Shown here piece after piece: positions 8,464 to 17,750 of a stretch of 64,000 nt of DNA (its first letter is position 1; the number at the start of each line of letters is the position of its first letter). The position numbers were made by a program, and so were the translations under genes. The notes beneath the pieces are model-generated. The model made no database searches and was not told the DNA's origin. It was given only the letters and a program-made list of their open reading frames with translations. The stretch is from Mucilaginibacter conchicola (GTDB taxonomy: Bacteria; Bacteroidota; Bacteroidia; Sphingobacteriales; Sphingobacteriaceae): contig NZ_QWDC01000002.1 in the NCBI RefSeq assembly GCF_003432115.1, positions 620,001 to 684,000 of the forward strand, in the 5' to 3' direction.

Positions 8464-10170
8464 TTACTTGCCTTTAGCAGCGCCACCTTTCTTAGAGAAG
8501 AAGGTTACAACCTGCTTATTGGTAGGATCCATTTCGCGGGCCTTGGTAAAGTAATCAGTAGCTTTTGCCATATCTTTGTCCTTAAATTCGGCATAAGTAC
8601 CTAAGTAAACATAAGCTTCAGCAAGGTCTTTTTTAACTTTATCTGCAGGGGCACCTTTTGCAAGGGCTACCTCAATAAACTTCTCGTAATATGGTTTTGC
8701 GTAACCAACAATATTGTTACGGTCTTTTTCGCGATAATCATTTACACGTGCACGGAACACGTATGAATCCGGAGTGGTTGGGCTTTTCTGCGCAACGTAG
8801 CTAAATGCAGAATCTGCTTTTGCTAACAATGATGTATCAGCCTTAACACTTTTATCTTTAGAAAAATACTGATCCTGGAAGCCGTAGTAGTAGCTCAAAC
8901 CTTCATAGAAGTGATCTAATAACTTGGCGTTACGGCTTTTTTGAGTATAAGTATTGTAAGCCTCTGCAGCTTCAAGATATTTCTTTTGACCAAATAAGGT
9001 TTTACCGATATCTGAATATACATCTGCTTGTGTTGTATCAATTGAAGCAGCTTTACGTAGAGAAGCAATACCTAACGAATCTTGTTTTGAAGCGATCTGC
9101 AAACGGCCCAGGTACAAGTAGTCACGAGGGATAACACGTTTAGGATCTGCTTTAGTGATCCAGGTGTTCATTGCCTGTAAACCTGCAGGGTAATCTTTGT
9201 TCTCGTAAGCAGCATAAGCTAAATAACGGTAAACTTTTAAGTTGTTAGCCGCATCTTTAGATAATGCCTGCGCTTCTGTTTGCAGGGTTTTGTAATCGCC
9301 TGATAGTAATAAGAAGTCGGCGTAACGTAAACGTGAATCAAGAGACAAATCTGTTAGCGATAGGTATTTTTTGTACTGATCTGTAGCTTCTTTGATCTTA
9401 GCTGATGCCATACGCGGATCGTTGAATGCCCAACGTACGTCGGTTTCAGCCCACTCGCGGTAAGCAGGGCCATAGTTAGGATCAATAGCCAAAGCAGCTT
9501 TGTACTCAGTTTCTGATGATTCAAAGTTGTTAGCGTATTTCCAGATAACACCGGTTGCAACTTTAGCGTGAGCAAGTTTCGGATCGATATCCAAAGCTGC
9601 CTGGTAGCTGCTTAATGCATCAGTGTTTTTCAACTGTGTACGGTAAGCATCGCCTAAAGCGATCAAAATCTCGGCATCTTTAGCATTAACGGCTTTGCCT
9701 TTGTTAAGCGCAGCAATTGCGGCGTTTGCATCTTCTGCAGGTACTTTACCGTCTACATTGTTTAACAAGTAAGATAAACCAACATAAAGGTATGGCTTGC
9801 TATCTTTACCGGCTAAGCTTAATGCCTGGTTAAAGTTTGTAGAAGCACCGGCTTTATCTTTATCCAAAACAGCAACTGCACCTAAACCTGCATAGTTAAG
9901 AGCCGATTTTGGATTAACAGCAATACCTTTCTGGAAAATTGCTTTTGCAGAATCCGGATACTCTTGTAGTACATAAACCCAGCCGTAGTAAAAGAAATTC
10001 TCATCTTTATTAGCCTGAGTTGTGGTCAAGTTTTTAAGCATCGTTTTAGCTTTCTGATACTGTTCTGCGTCGATCGCCTTCTTAGCATCAGCTAAACTTT
10101 GTGCGAAAGCTGACGACCCCACAACACTCAGCGCCAGTACGATCTTACTTATTTTACTGATCATTTTCAT
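8464..10170 (-). CDS. Secreted/periplasmic TPR-repeat protein
   Basis: The 568-residue protein starts with a signal peptide (MKMISKISKIVLALSVVGSSAFAQ, cleavage expected after AFA). The rest is built of tetratricopeptide repeats; examples are DALSSYQAALDIDPKLAHAK and ATDYFTKAREMDPTNKQVV. TPR arrays are protein-interaction scaffolds; no catalytic domain is visible. It ends in a lysine- and glycine-rich tail. It is the last gene of the exbB-exbD-exbD-tonB group, 28 bases after the PstS-like gene, and has its own terminator. A role in the TonB system or cell envelope is inferred only from the neighbourhood. Confidence 0.88.
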   Translation of the reverse strand: MKMISKISKIVLALSVVGSSAFAQSLADAKKAIDAEQYQKAKTMLKNLTTTQANKDENFFYYGWVYVLQEYPDSAKAIFQKGIAVNPKSALNYAGLGAVAVLDKDKAGASTNFNQALSLAGKDSKPYLYVGLSYLLNNVDGKVPAEDANAAIAALNKGKAVNAKDAEILIALGDAYRTQLKNTDALSSYQAALDIDPKLAHAKVATGVIWKYANNFESSETEYKAALAIDPNYGPAYREWAETDVRWAFNDPRMASAKIKEATDQYKKYLSLTDLSLDSRLRYADFLLLSGDYKTLQTEAQALSKDAANNLKVYRYLAYAAYENKDYPAGLQAMNTWITKADPKRVIPRDYLYLGRLQIASKQDSLGIASLRKAASIDTTQADVYSDIGKTLFGQKKYLEAAEAYNTYTQKSRNAKLLDHFYEGLSYYYGFQDQYFSKDKSVKADTSLLAKADSAFSYVAQKSPTTPDSYVFRARVNDYREKDRNNIVGYAKPYYEKFIEVALAKGAPADKVKKDLAEAYVYLGTYAEFKDKDMAKATDYFTKAREMDPTNKQVVTFFSKKGGAAKGK

Positions 10171-10198
10171 CTTAGTTTATTGTATAATAAAAATATAG

Positions 10199-11125
10199 TT
10201 AGTGTACAAAGTTAATCTCCCTTGTCGGAAGTGAATCAGGCAACAGGCCCGATTTTAATATGATCCGCTGGCCTCGTTCGCTCGCCAAAAAGGATGCGAA
10301 TCCGGCACCTAAACCCTTGCGGCCCGTGCAGTCTATGATATACAAAGGCCTGCTTAACGGATATGTCTTTTGGACAAGAGTTGTCTGCGATGGTTTAAAG
10401 TATTCATTAGGCGAAGTCTTACTGCTTTCGTCTTTTACACCTACAATTTTAACCTTGTCAACAGCCTCCGCATAGTCCTGATCCGGATCATTAAGCCAGC
10501 TAAAGCCAGTTATTCCAATTGAATTGGGGTGTGTACTTACGTACTTAATAACCTCTTTATTTGAACTTAATGCATAAATATTTTTCTGTTTAAACTCTTG
10601 ATTACCAGACAATAGCTTCAAATACCTTACCAAACTGGAGTTAGGGTTATCAAACACAATACTTTTGTCTGTTTTTGCTTTCCCATTCAACATTTGCTTT
10701 ATCTCTTTTACAGAGATGGTGGTATCATTTGACGCCTGATTGACAATTAATGCAACAGCGTCAATAGCAAATTTGTTTACATCGGGTATAAGTTCCCGTC
10801 TTTTTAGCAGGCCTAACTCAGTTGTATCCAACTGACGCGCTATGATTGCTACACGCGTTTTATCGTTAAGCAAATCATCTAAAACACCCGTCTCGGGTTT
10901 GTATGTAATAACAGGTTTAGCTTCAGTAAAGATGCCCTTAAAAACAAAAAGCTCCTCTTCAACTATAGGTGAAAAAGATTCATCTGCCGAAAATTTAGCC
11001 GTACCGGTGGCAAAGCCATCTAACGGGGCTTTTGTTTTATTATTCGTATTGCCACCTTGCCCGCAACCTTGCGTAAAAAGCGAAACGGCAATAGCATAAA
11101 TAAACGGTTTTGCGTTAATTTTCAT
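10199..11125 (-). CDS. PstS-like substrate-binding lipoprotein
   Basis: This 308-residue protein resembles the PstS/PBP-like phosphate-binding superfamily. Family-like segments include VRYLKLLSG, SNKEVIKYVSTHPNSIGITGFSW cut across two lobes, and the ending PLYIIDC...FASFLASERGQRIILKSGLLP. The N-terminus is a short hydrophobic signal with a cysteine after TQG (residue 21), suggesting a lipoprotein, although the lipobox is not ideal. No pstCAB transport genes are nearby. It sits in the tonB cluster, overlapping the upstream small gene by 11 bases. Ligand and role are unknown; co-occurrence with exb/tonB and TPR genes suggests envelope energy transduction rather than classical phosphate import. 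Confidence 0.78.
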   Translation of the reverse strand: MKINAKPFIYAIAVSLFTQGCGQGGNTNNKTKAPLDGFATGTAKFSADESFSPIVEEELFVFKGIFTEAKPVITYKPETGVLDDLLNDKTRVAIIARQLDTTELGLLKRRELIPDVNKFAIDAVALIVNQASNDTTISVKEIKQMLNGKAKTDKSIVFDNPNSSLVRYLKLLSGNQEFKQKNIYALSSNKEVIKYVSTHPNSIGITGFSWLNDPDQDYAEAVDKVKIVGVKDESSKTSPNEYFKPSQTTLVQKTYPLSRPLYIIDCTGRKGLGAGFASFLASERGQRIILKSGLLPDSLPTREINFVH

Positions 11126-11345
11126 TAGGGTTCTTCCTTAGGTAACGTGAAAAACGCAATACAGCGTATAATAAAATTACTGAACCAAAAATTGTTCTGC
11201 GCGATTGAGGCATATCCAACGGAAACTTATCCCAAAAGATGATAAGTAAGCCCAGCGCTATAAAACAAATAAATGCGGTAACTCCTAAAATAAGCAAAAA
11301 CCGCCTTTTGGGCGATTTTTGCTGTTCTTTGTTATCTTCTAACAT
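11115..11345 (-). CDS. Small two-helix membrane protein
   Basis: The 76-residue product has a charged N-terminus (MLEDNKEQQKSPKRR), two hydrophobic helices (about 16-38 and 48-64) and a basic tail. I do not recognise a family. It lies six bases after the tonB stop and overlaps the PstS-like gene, so it is almost certainly part of the operon. An inner-membrane accessory role is possible but not shown. Confidence 0.75.
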   Translation of the reverse strand: MLEDNKEQQKSPKRRFLLILGVTAFICFIALGLLIIFWDKFPLDMPQSRRTIFGSVILLYAVLRFSRYLRKNPNEN

Positions 11346-11351
11346 TAAATT

Positions 11352-12176
11352 TTATTCTTCTGCCAGTGCAAAGTTTACAGGGATACTGTATTGTACACGC
11401 ACCGGACGTCCGTTCTGAATACCAGGTTTCCATTTCGGAGAAGATTTAAGTACGCGCATTGCTTCTTCGTCACAACCGCTACCAATGCCTCTAACAACTT
11501 TGATATCAGTTAATGAACCGTCGCGCTCAACCACGAAGGTTAAGATAACACGGCCTTGCACGTTATTTTCTCTCGCAACCGGAGGATAACGAATATTCTT
11601 ACTCAAATATTTACCAAATGCTGCATCGCCACCCGGGAAAGCCGGAGATTGCTCTACTGCGGTAAAGATTTGGTTAGGGTTTTCTTCAACAACCTGTTTA
11701 ACGTCTGAGTTACCTACCGGTTCTTCAATACGAATATCGGCATTTGGGTCACCCTTTTGGTCTTTTGGACCAGGGTCAGCAACCTCAAGGTCTTTTACGG
11801 TTGGTGGTTCTTTCTCACGCACCTCGTTATCCGGTTTTACTACCGGAGGTGGGAAACGCACCTGGTCAACTTTTGGTTTAGGTGGTTCCGGTGGTGGCGG
11901 AGGTGGTTTTTCTTGTTCATTAACCGGTGGTGGTGGTAAAACCACTTCGGTCACTTTCACTTTCTCAGCAGCTTTCGGGATAATACCCTCGATAGCGTTT
12001 AGAATCGTTTTTAAAGAGATAAGGAAAACAAATAGCACTACACCTATTAAAAGAGCCCTGTTAGTATGGCGAGGGTTATCTTTTCTAAGCTCGTATGCGC
12101 CGTATGCCTTATTACGTCCTGTAAAAACAACGTCGATCCACTGCTGGTTTAATATGTCTAATTTTGATCCGAACAT
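11352..12176 (-). CDS. tonB: Energy transducer TonB
   Basis: TonB couples the proton motive force harvested by ExbB/ExbD to outer-membrane receptors. The 274-residue protein has a cytoplasmic N-terminus (residues 1-40), one membrane helix (about 42-64), and a proline-rich periplasmic spacer (about 80-115 with PPPPVNEQEKPPPPPPEPPK). A C-terminal TonB domain spans about 180-274, with YPPVARENNVQGRVILTFVV and the conserved tail. The N-terminal stretch GRNKAYGAYELRKDN is typical of Bacteroidota TonB proteins. It follows exbD2 by 29 bases. Confidence 0.94.
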   Translation of the reverse strand: MFGSKLDILNQQWIDVVFTGRNKAYGAYELRKDNPRHTNRALLIGVVLFVFLISLKTILNAIEGIIPKAAEKVKVTEVVLPPPPVNEQEKPPPPPPEPPKPKVDQVRFPPPVVKPDNEVREKEPPTVKDLEVADPGPKDQKGDPNADIRIEEPVGNSDVKQVVEENPNQIFTAVEQSPAFPGGDAAFGKYLSKNIRYPPVARENNVQGRVILTFVVERDGSLTDIKVVRGIGSGCDEEAMRVLKSSPKWKPGIQNGRPVRVQYSIPVNFALAEE

Positions 12177-12205
12177 TGTTATAACGTTTGTTTGTTAATT
12201 ATCAA

Positions 12206-12739
12206 TTAGTAGTTACCATCACGTTTCAGCAGCTCAAGCTCTGGCGCCGTAATATCTACAATAGCAAGTGATTGTACGTTTGTGATTTTCATCTCATCCA
12301 AAGCATCAACCAGGTTTTTGTAGGTTGATTTGTCGCTTGGTTTGATCAATACCACCATGTACTTACCAGTACTTTGCTGTACTTCCTGGCCTTTTTCGAT
12401 AAGGACTTTACGTAAGCCATCTTTACCATAAGAGGTAGTTTCTGGCGGAGTTTTGCCCGGTTCACCGATAAACCATTCTACTTTGTTATTGGCACCTAAA
12501 AGGAGTGTCATTGACCTTGATGCCGCAACAGGCAACTCATCTTTAACTTTCTCATCCTTATCAGGCATGGTAACATCCATTGCTTTAGGCTTAGCTAACG
12601 TAGTAGTTAGCATAAAGAAGGTGATCAGTAAGAACGCAAGGTCAACCATCGCGGTTAAGTCAACACGGGTTGACGCCTTTTTACTTCTTACCTTCCCGCC
12701 TTTTTTCCCCCCGCCGGAGGAGGTGTCTAATTCTGCCAT
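12206..12739 (-). CDS. exbD: ExbD-type biopolymer transport protein (second copy)
   Basis: ExbD is the single-helix partner of ExbB in the inner-membrane proton-driven motor. The 177-residue protein has a basic N-terminus, the motif RVDLTAMVDLAFLLITFFML (about 25-44), in which the aspartate (residue 33) corresponds to the proton-carrying residue, and a periplasmic domain. It follows the first exbD by seven bases. Two different ExbD proteins in tandem are common in Bacteroidota TonB clusters. Confidence 0.93.
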   Translation of the reverse strand: MAELDTSSGGGKKGGKVRSKKASTRVDLTAMVDLAFLLITFFMLTTTLAKPKAMDVTMPDKDEKVKDELPVAASRSMTLLLGANNKVEWFIGEPGKTPPETTSYGKDGLRKVLIEKGQEVQQSTGKYMVVLIKPSDKSTYKNLVDALDEMKITNVQSLAIVDITAPELELLKRDGNY

Positions 12740-12746
12740 TTCTTAA

Positions 12747-13364
12747 TTATTTTTTTGGCGCAGCACGCAGCGACGTTATGAAATTAAATTTGTTAATTTT
12801 CTGGTTGGTAAGGATTCTGATTACATCCTTAACTACCGGGTACTCTTCCTTGTTATCGCCTTTAACACCTATACGTAACGCTTTGTTGTGTAGAGCTACG
12901 TCGGCTTTACGCGCTTCGCGGATCCAGTCAGACAACTCGTTGTTGTTTGTTGTATCGCGAGGGATACCAGGTTGCTTAAACTCTTTTCTTTGATCGGGTT
13001 CAAGCGCAAGGAAACCTTTTAGCTGTGCAATTGGCACACCGAATACAGGAAGACCTGAAAATTTAATTTGCTCCTCTGGGGTGAAATTGATTTTATATTT
13101 CTCGCCCATTTGGATAAGCGTTTGCTTGCGGATATCATTACCATCAACACTAAAGAACACTTTACCCTGGCCAACGGTTAACGTTAACATGTTATCATCA
13201 GGCACAGGCTGCTCAACTGAAGAGGCAGGAATATCAACTTGCACCGGATCTTCAGTTCTCGGTTTTGCAGTTAATATGAAGAAAGTAAGCAACAGGAAAG
13301 CTACGTCGCACATGGCGGTCATATCTATCGAAGTGCTCTTTCTTGCTACTTTTACTCTTGGCAT
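12747..13364 (-). CDS. exbD: ExbD-type biopolymer transport protein (first copy)
   Basis: This 205-residue ExbD paralogue has the conserved N-terminal membrane motif SIDMTAMCDVAFLLLTFFIL (about 12-31) with its aspartate (about residue 19). It carries a longer periplasmic domain than the second copy, including an insertion around 100-150 rich in charged residues. The two copies differ clearly in their periplasmic parts, so they probably form a mixed ExbD pair around ExbB. It is about 100 bases downstream of exbB. Confidence 0.92.
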   Translation of the reverse strand: MPRVKVARKSTSIDMTAMCDVAFLLLTFFILTAKPRTEDPVQVDIPASSVEQPVPDDNMLTLTVGQGKVFFSVDGNDIRKQTLIQMGEKYKINFTPEEQIKFSGLPVFGVPIAQLKGFLALEPDQRKEFKQPGIPRDTTNNNELSDWIREARKADVALHNKALRIGVKGDNKEEYPVVKDVIRILTNQKINKFNFITSLRAAPKK

Positions 13365-13464
13365 TTTTCCTTTGTTTATGTAATAATGTAAAATTAAAGA
13401 CTTTAAATTTAATAACCAAATTTTATTTTGTTAAAAATGGTTATATAAGAACTTTATTTTACGA

Positions 13465-14298
13465 TTATTTGTTTTTGTGAGATGCCGCAAATGTTTGAAC
13501 GATGCTGAAACCAGTTTCGTCGATAGCGTAAGTCAGTTTATCAATTTTAGAAGTAAACACGTTGTACATTACAATTGATACAGCTGAAGTACCGATACCT
13601 AATGCAGTATTGATAAGTGCCTCAGAGATGTGAGAAGATAGTTCTGCCTGGTTTGGAGCACCTGATGCTGCCAAAGTAGCGAACGCACCGATCATACCGA
13701 TTACCGTACCTAATAGACCGGTTAATGTACCGATAGATACCAAAGTAGCGATGATGGTTAAGTTTTGCTCTAACATTGGCATTTCTAAAGCTGTTGCTTC
13801 TTCAATGTCTTTTTGGATAGCTAAAGTTTTTTGATCTACGTCAAGGTTTTGCTCTGCTTCCATCTCACGGTATTTTTTCAAACCTGATTTGATAACGTTT
13901 GCAACAGAACCTTTTTGTTTGTCACACTCAGCGTTAGCAGCATCAATGTTACCAGAGTTTAATGAAGATTGTACTTTTCTTACGAAAGCATCAACGTTAC
14001 CAGTACCAGAAGCTTTGCCAATTACCACAAACCTCTCAAGAGAGAATACAATAACCATTAACAGGTATGACATAATTAAAGGTACGATAACACCACCTTT
14101 GTGTACAGTACCGTAGATATCGGTTGGATCGTTAGCAGGATCGCCGCCTTTATAGTGACTTGGGTGACCTAAGATGAAAATGAAGATTAATACAGCTACT
14201 ACAAGACAAAGTGGAATAGTTAAAGTCGCAAATGCGCCCGATGCACTTGAGCTTTCTTTTTTTACAGGAGTAGTTGGTTTTGTTGGTGCGTTTGCCAT
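13465..14298 (-). CDS. exbB: ExbB/TolQ/MotA family proton channel
   Basis: ExbB forms the pentameric channel of the ExbB-ExbD-TonB motor. The 277-residue product has a helix at about 24-46, a second at about 72-92, and the C-terminal MotA/TolQ/ExbB domain with LVSIGTLTGLLGTVIGMIGA (about 186-205) followed by ISEALINTALGIGTSAVSI. It is the first gene of the operon, with a long A/T-rich upstream region that carries a TAATTTTG promoter-like box. Confidence 0.94.
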   Translation of the reverse strand: MANAPTKPTTPVKKESSSASGAFATLTIPLCLVVAVLIFIFILGHPSHYKGGDPANDPTDIYGTVHKGGVIVPLIMSYLLMVIVFSLERFVVIGKASGTGNVDAFVRKVQSSLNSGNIDAANAECDKQKGSVANVIKSGLKKYREMEAEQNLDVDQKTLAIQKDIEEATALEMPMLEQNLTIIATLVSIGTLTGLLGTVIGMIGAFATLAASGAPNQAELSSHISEALINTALGIGTSAVSIVMYNVFTSKIDKLTYAIDETGFSIVQTFAASHKNK

Positions 14299-14591
14299 TA
14301 CTTTTTAATTTTTAGTTTTCGTTTTGTTTATAATATAAGTTAAATAAAATGTGTGCGCAATAAGCGAAAAACAAAATTAGAATTTCTATGAAATAAAAAA
14401 ACTATTTCTGTAATTCTTTATAATAATTTAATATTCAGCAAAAAGCGTTCTGCAAATTGGTTTTTACATAACGCTATTAAACAGAAAAATTGTCTTTTAC
14501 CGAGACAATTTTTTACAATAAAACCGATAATTTTTAATAATCGCAAGTTATAACACATAAAAAATGTGTAACTAAACTGATATAGTACAGT
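14299..14591. other. Intergenic, A/T-rich, promoter region of the exbB operon
   Basis: No coding frame of note lies here. The stretch is very A/T-rich. On the minus strand a TAATTTTG box (14372-14379) resembles the Bacteroidota -7 element and is followed by a long leader to exbB at 14298. The rest, next to the pckA stop, shows short A/T hairpins only. Confidence 0.5.
14372..14379 (-). promoter_or_regulatory. Candidate -7 box (TAnnTTTG) for exbB
   Basis: The minus strand reads TAATTTTG, an exact match to the Bacteroidota -7 consensus TAnnTTTG. No good TTG -33 box was seen at normal spacing, so the call rests on one half of the promoter. Confidence 0.35.
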
Positions 14592-16196
14592 CTAAAATAC
14601 TGCCGAAACTGTGTTTGGGCCTGCGTTTATTAGGTTTATCGGGCTGATTACCACATATTTTTCAAAATTACTAACAAAGGCTAAAGCTAACTTGTTTGCC
14701 TGTTCTTCATACTTTTCAGTATCGGCCCAGGTATTGCGGGGATCTAACACATCATCAGGTATGCCCGGGCAACTTAACGGTATGTTCATATTATAAACCG
14801 GATCAGTGCGGAAACCCACCTTGCCCAGTCTTCCATCTAACACGGCATTCACCATTGCCCGCGTATAAGACAGCTTTATACGTTCGCCGGTGCCGTATGG
14901 CCCGCCCGTCCAGCCGGTATTGATGAGCCAAACACTTGCATTTTGTTCCGTTATTTTCTTTCCAAGCAAATTGGCATACTCTATTGGGTGCAACGGCAGG
15001 AAGGCCTCACCAAAGCAGGCTGAGAAAGTTGCTACAGGTTCATTAATACCGGCCTCGGTACCAGCAACCTTTGCTGTATAGCCTGATATAAAATAATACA
15101 TGGCTTGCTCAACAGTTAGTTTAGCAACAGGTGGTAATACACCAAACGCATCAGCCGTAAGGAAGAAGATATGCTTAGGCGCTTCACCCGCCGATGGTAT
15201 CAATGCATTATTAATATAGTGCACAGGGTAGGCAACCCGCGTATTTTCGGTTTTACATATATTATTATAGTCTGCCTCATTAGTACCTTTTATAAAACTA
15301 ACGTTCTCTAACAGGGCGCCTTGCTGTATGGCGTTGAATATTTGCGGTTCGCTCTCAGCACTTAGCCCGGCACATTTGGCGTAACATCCCCCTTCAAAAT
15401 TAAATATGGCTTCATCGCTCCAGCCATGCTCATCATCGCCTATCAGGCGGCGGTTGGTATCAGCAGATAATGTGGTTTTACCGGTGCCTGATAAACCGAA
15501 GAAAATAGCTGTATCGCCATCCGGCCCAACGTTGGCAGAGCAATGCATTGGCAATACCTTATTATAATAAGGTAAGGTAAAGTTAAGTACCGAGAAGATG
15601 CTCTTTTTAATTTCGCCGGTATAACCCGTACCACCTATCAAAATAATACGCTTACTGAAACTGATGATAGTAAAATTCTTTTGGCGGGTACCATCCGTTT
15701 CGGGATCGGCTTCAAAACCCGGAGCAGCAATAACTGTCCAGTCCATAGTATTATTAATATCGCTTTTATCAGGGCGAATAAATAAATGGTACGCGAACAG
15801 GTTCTGGTATGCGGTCTCTGTTATCACTCTTACGCTCATGCTATAGCGTTCATCGGCGCAAACGCTGCAATCGCGCACAAACAGGTCGCGGCCATTGAGG
15901 TAGGCCATCATACGTTTTTGGATACCCACAAAATGTGCACCATCCATTTTATAGTTTACCTTACCCCACCAAACATTATTGTGCGATACGCTGTCATCAA
16001 CAATAAACCTGTCTTTAGGGGAGCGGCCTGTAAACTTCCCGGTATCAACAGCAAGGGCGCCGGTATCGGTTAATACGCCTTCATTACGCTGTAGAGCTGC
16101 TTCTATCAAAGCAGCAGGAGCTAACTGGTAAAATATTGTTGATTGGTGAATGCCTAAAGCGGCTAATGGACTGGCGAAGGTGGGTACGCTTTTCAT
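14592..16196 (-). CDS. pckA: Phosphoenolpyruvate carboxykinase (ATP)
   Basis: PckA converts oxaloacetate and ATP to phosphoenolpyruvate, CO2 and ADP in gluconeogenesis. The 534-residue product has the early conserved stretch GKFTGRSPKDRFIV (near 52-65), the kinase-1a loop GLSGTGKTTLSAD (near 235-247), the kinase-2-type segment LIGDDEHGW, and near the C-terminus INTGWTGGPYGTGERIKL. Length is normal for the ATP-dependent enzyme. It is monocistronic, with a plausible Bacteroidota promoter about 30 bases upstream. Confidence 0.97.
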   Translation of the reverse strand: MKSVPTFASPLAALGIHQSTIFYQLAPAALIEAALQRNEGVLTDTGALAVDTGKFTGRSPKDRFIVDDSVSHNNVWWGKVNYKMDGAHFVGIQKRMMAYLNGRDLFVRDCSVCADERYSMSVRVITETAYQNLFAYHLFIRPDKSDINNTMDWTVIAAPGFEADPETDGTRQKNFTIISFSKRIILIGGTGYTGEIKKSIFSVLNFTLPYYNKVLPMHCSANVGPDGDTAIFFGLSGTGKTTLSADTNRRLIGDDEHGWSDEAIFNFEGGCYAKCAGLSAESEPQIFNAIQQGALLENVSFIKGTNEADYNNICKTENTRVAYPVHYINNALIPSAGEAPKHIFFLTADAFGVLPPVAKLTVEQAMYYFISGYTAKVAGTEAGINEPVATFSACFGEAFLPLHPIEYANLLGKKITEQNASVWLINTGWTGGPYGTGERIKLSYTRAMVNAVLDGRLGKVGFRTDPVYNMNIPLSCPGIPDDVLDPRNTWADTEKYEEQANKLALAFVSNFEKYVVISPINLINAGPNTVSAVF

Positions 16197-16223
16197 GTAA
16201 GGGTAATTTTTGTTTTGTTACTC

Positions 16224-16255
16224 CAAACTTAGTATCGGTTAACACCAACACCCAA
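16224..16255 (-). promoter_or_regulatory. Candidate promoter for pckA
   Basis: On the minus strand a TTG (-33 type) is followed after 21 bases by TAAGTTTG, matching the TAnnTTTG -7 consensus of Bacteroidota. It lies about 28 bases upstream of the pckA ATG. Confidence 0.5.
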
Positions 16256-16355
16256 GTACAAAAAAGCAATTTATTTACATGATGTATTTTTTACACACCA
16301 TGCAAATAATTGATTTATAGATATTTATGTTTAATAAATATTTTATCTCAATACA

Positions 16356-16691
16356 CTATCCACCTGCTTTTTTGGCTTTGTAGCCATCGGTTTGCAGCAT
16401 GGTTAATACTTTATCGCGAAAATCGCCTTGCAGCAGTATCTCTCCATCTTTAACAGAACCACCCACACCGCATTTACTTTTCAGCTTTTTGCCAATGGCC
16501 TCCAGATCAGCATCAGTACCGATGAAACCGCTTACACGGGTTACCAGTTTGTTACCCTTTATACGATCAAGAAATATCTTTAGATTTTGCTGCTGGGGTG
16601 GCAGCGTATCTTGCTGGCCATTACCTTCTTCCTGGTACTGAAAATCAGGATCGGTAGAATACATTATGCCGGTGTAGTTTTTCTTTGCCAT
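16356..16691 (-). CDS. SUI1/YciH-type translation factor
   Basis: The 111-residue protein has an N-terminal tail and a C-terminal SUI1 domain. Family-like features are the run [14 protein letters not shown], where KG(K)xVT is the SUI1 core, then [20 protein letters not shown] near 70-90, and a basic end. It is the bacterial homologue of eukaryotic eIF1 (YciH), thought to affect start-site fidelity. It is 109 bases downstream of the lipid-kinase stop, with an inverted-repeat element between. Confidence 0.93.
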   Translation of the reverse strand: MAKKNYTGIMYSTDPDFQYQEEGNGQQDTLPPQQQNLKIFLDRIKGNKLVTRVSGFIGTDADLEAIGKKLKSKCGVGGSVKDGEILLQGDFRDKVLTMLQTDGYKAKKAGG

Positions 16692-16701
16692 ATTTATTCA
16701 G

Positions 16702-16787
16702 GCGTCATTGCGAGGAACGAAGCAATCTCTATGCTATACAGAGCCGCTCTTCAAATTCGGAGATTGCTTCGTTCCTCGCAATGACGC
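16702..16787. repeat. Palindromic (MITE/REP-like) repeat, long terminal inverted repeats
   Basis: Two 27-base arms (16703-16729 and 16760-16786, starting CGTCATTGCGAGGAACGAAG) are perfect inverted copies around a 30-base centre; the flanking G-C extends the stem to 28 pairs. It sits between the SUI1 gene and the lipid-kinase gene. The family resembles dispersed intergenic repeats seen in several bacteria, but identity is from memory. It has no coding capacity, so any movement would need a transposase in trans. Confidence 0.85.
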
Positions 16788-16799
16788 GTACTTTTAGGG

Positions 16800-17693
16800 T
16801 CAATTACTTTTATACGAACTCCCCACTATAACTTTTAGTACCGATGGCACTACATCTATATTAATATCTACATCGGCAGATTGCGGCTCGCCATCCAGGT
16901 GGATAGGCCCCGGTTTTACACGGGTAATGTCTACGTGTTTCCCCTTTATGATCTCTACGTATTTTGATTTATCTGCCGTTTTGGTGAACATCCTTAAACC
17001 CATCTCAGGGAATCGCCAAAGCGGGAAAGGTTTTATCACGCATACATCCAGCAAACCATCCTGTACCGAGGCCGTTGGCGATACGTGTGCGTTATTGCCA
17101 TATTGTGATGAATTGGCAATGCTCAACATAAAAGCTTCGCGGTCTAATGGCGTTCCATCAACCTCAATATGGTATTCCTGGGCGCGGTACTGTGATATTT
17201 CTTGTACAGATGACTTAAAATAGTTTACAAAACCACGCTTTTCGCTCCCCTGTGCAAAAACATGGCTGATGTGGGCATCAAAACCCATACCCGCCATATT
17301 AAAGAACCACTGATTGTTCATTTTACCCGCGTCTATCACAATGCTGCGACCGATGTTCATATTCTTGATGGCATCAACCGTTCCCATAGGGATGCCCAGG
17401 AAGCGGGCCAGCCCGTTACCGGAGCCAAAAGGAATAACAGCAAGTTCGGTGTCAGTTTCTACTATGCCCGATGCTATTTCGTTTACAGTACCATCGCCGC
17501 CAACGGCTACTATGGTATCATATTCGCCCACTGCGGCTACAGCCAGATCATGCGCGTGGAAAATACCGGTGGTAAACTCAAAATCGTATTCAAAAATAGA
17601 TGGGTCAAGGTGTTGCTTTACCAGCCCCGGCACGTCATCCTTTTTCTTACCGCCCGATACGGGGTTTATTATAAATAAAGCTTTCCTTTTCAA
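16800..17693 (-). CDS. Diacylglycerol/lipid kinase family protein
   Basis: The 297-residue protein belongs to the DAGK catalytic-domain family (YegS/BmrU/DgkB type), which phosphorylates diacylglycerol or related lipids. It shows the N-terminal NPVSGG segment, the nucleotide-binding GGDGTVNEIASG (about 64-75), the FGSGNGLARFLGIP motif (about 87-100), and a C-terminal beta-rich domain with HLDGEPQ. The exact lipid substrate cannot be read from the sequence. Its start is about 210 bases from metK, which is on the opposite strand. Confidence 0.9.
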   Translation of the reverse strand: MKRKALFIINPVSGGKKKDDVPGLVKQHLDPSIFEYDFEFTTGIFHAHDLAVAAVGEYDTIVAVGGDGTVNEIASGIVETDTELAVIPFGSGNGLARFLGIPMGTVDAIKNMNIGRSIVIDAGKMNNQWFFNMAGMGFDAHISHVFAQGSEKRGFVNYFKSSVQEISQYRAQEYHIEVDGTPLDREAFMLSIANSSQYGNNAHVSPTASVQDGLLDVCVIKPFPLWRFPEMGLRMFTKTADKSKYVEIIKGKHVDITRVKPGPIHLDGEPQSADVDINIDVVPSVLKVIVGSSYKSN

Positions 17694-17750
17694 CTATCTA
17701 TGTTTGAGCGGGCAAAAGTAAATGTTTTTCGGCTTTGTGGAAAATTGTTT

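Noticed and set aside
11757..11939. Opposite-strand frame rich in tryptophan within tonB
   Set aside because: It is the reverse complement of the proline-rich TonB spacer and has no context of its own.
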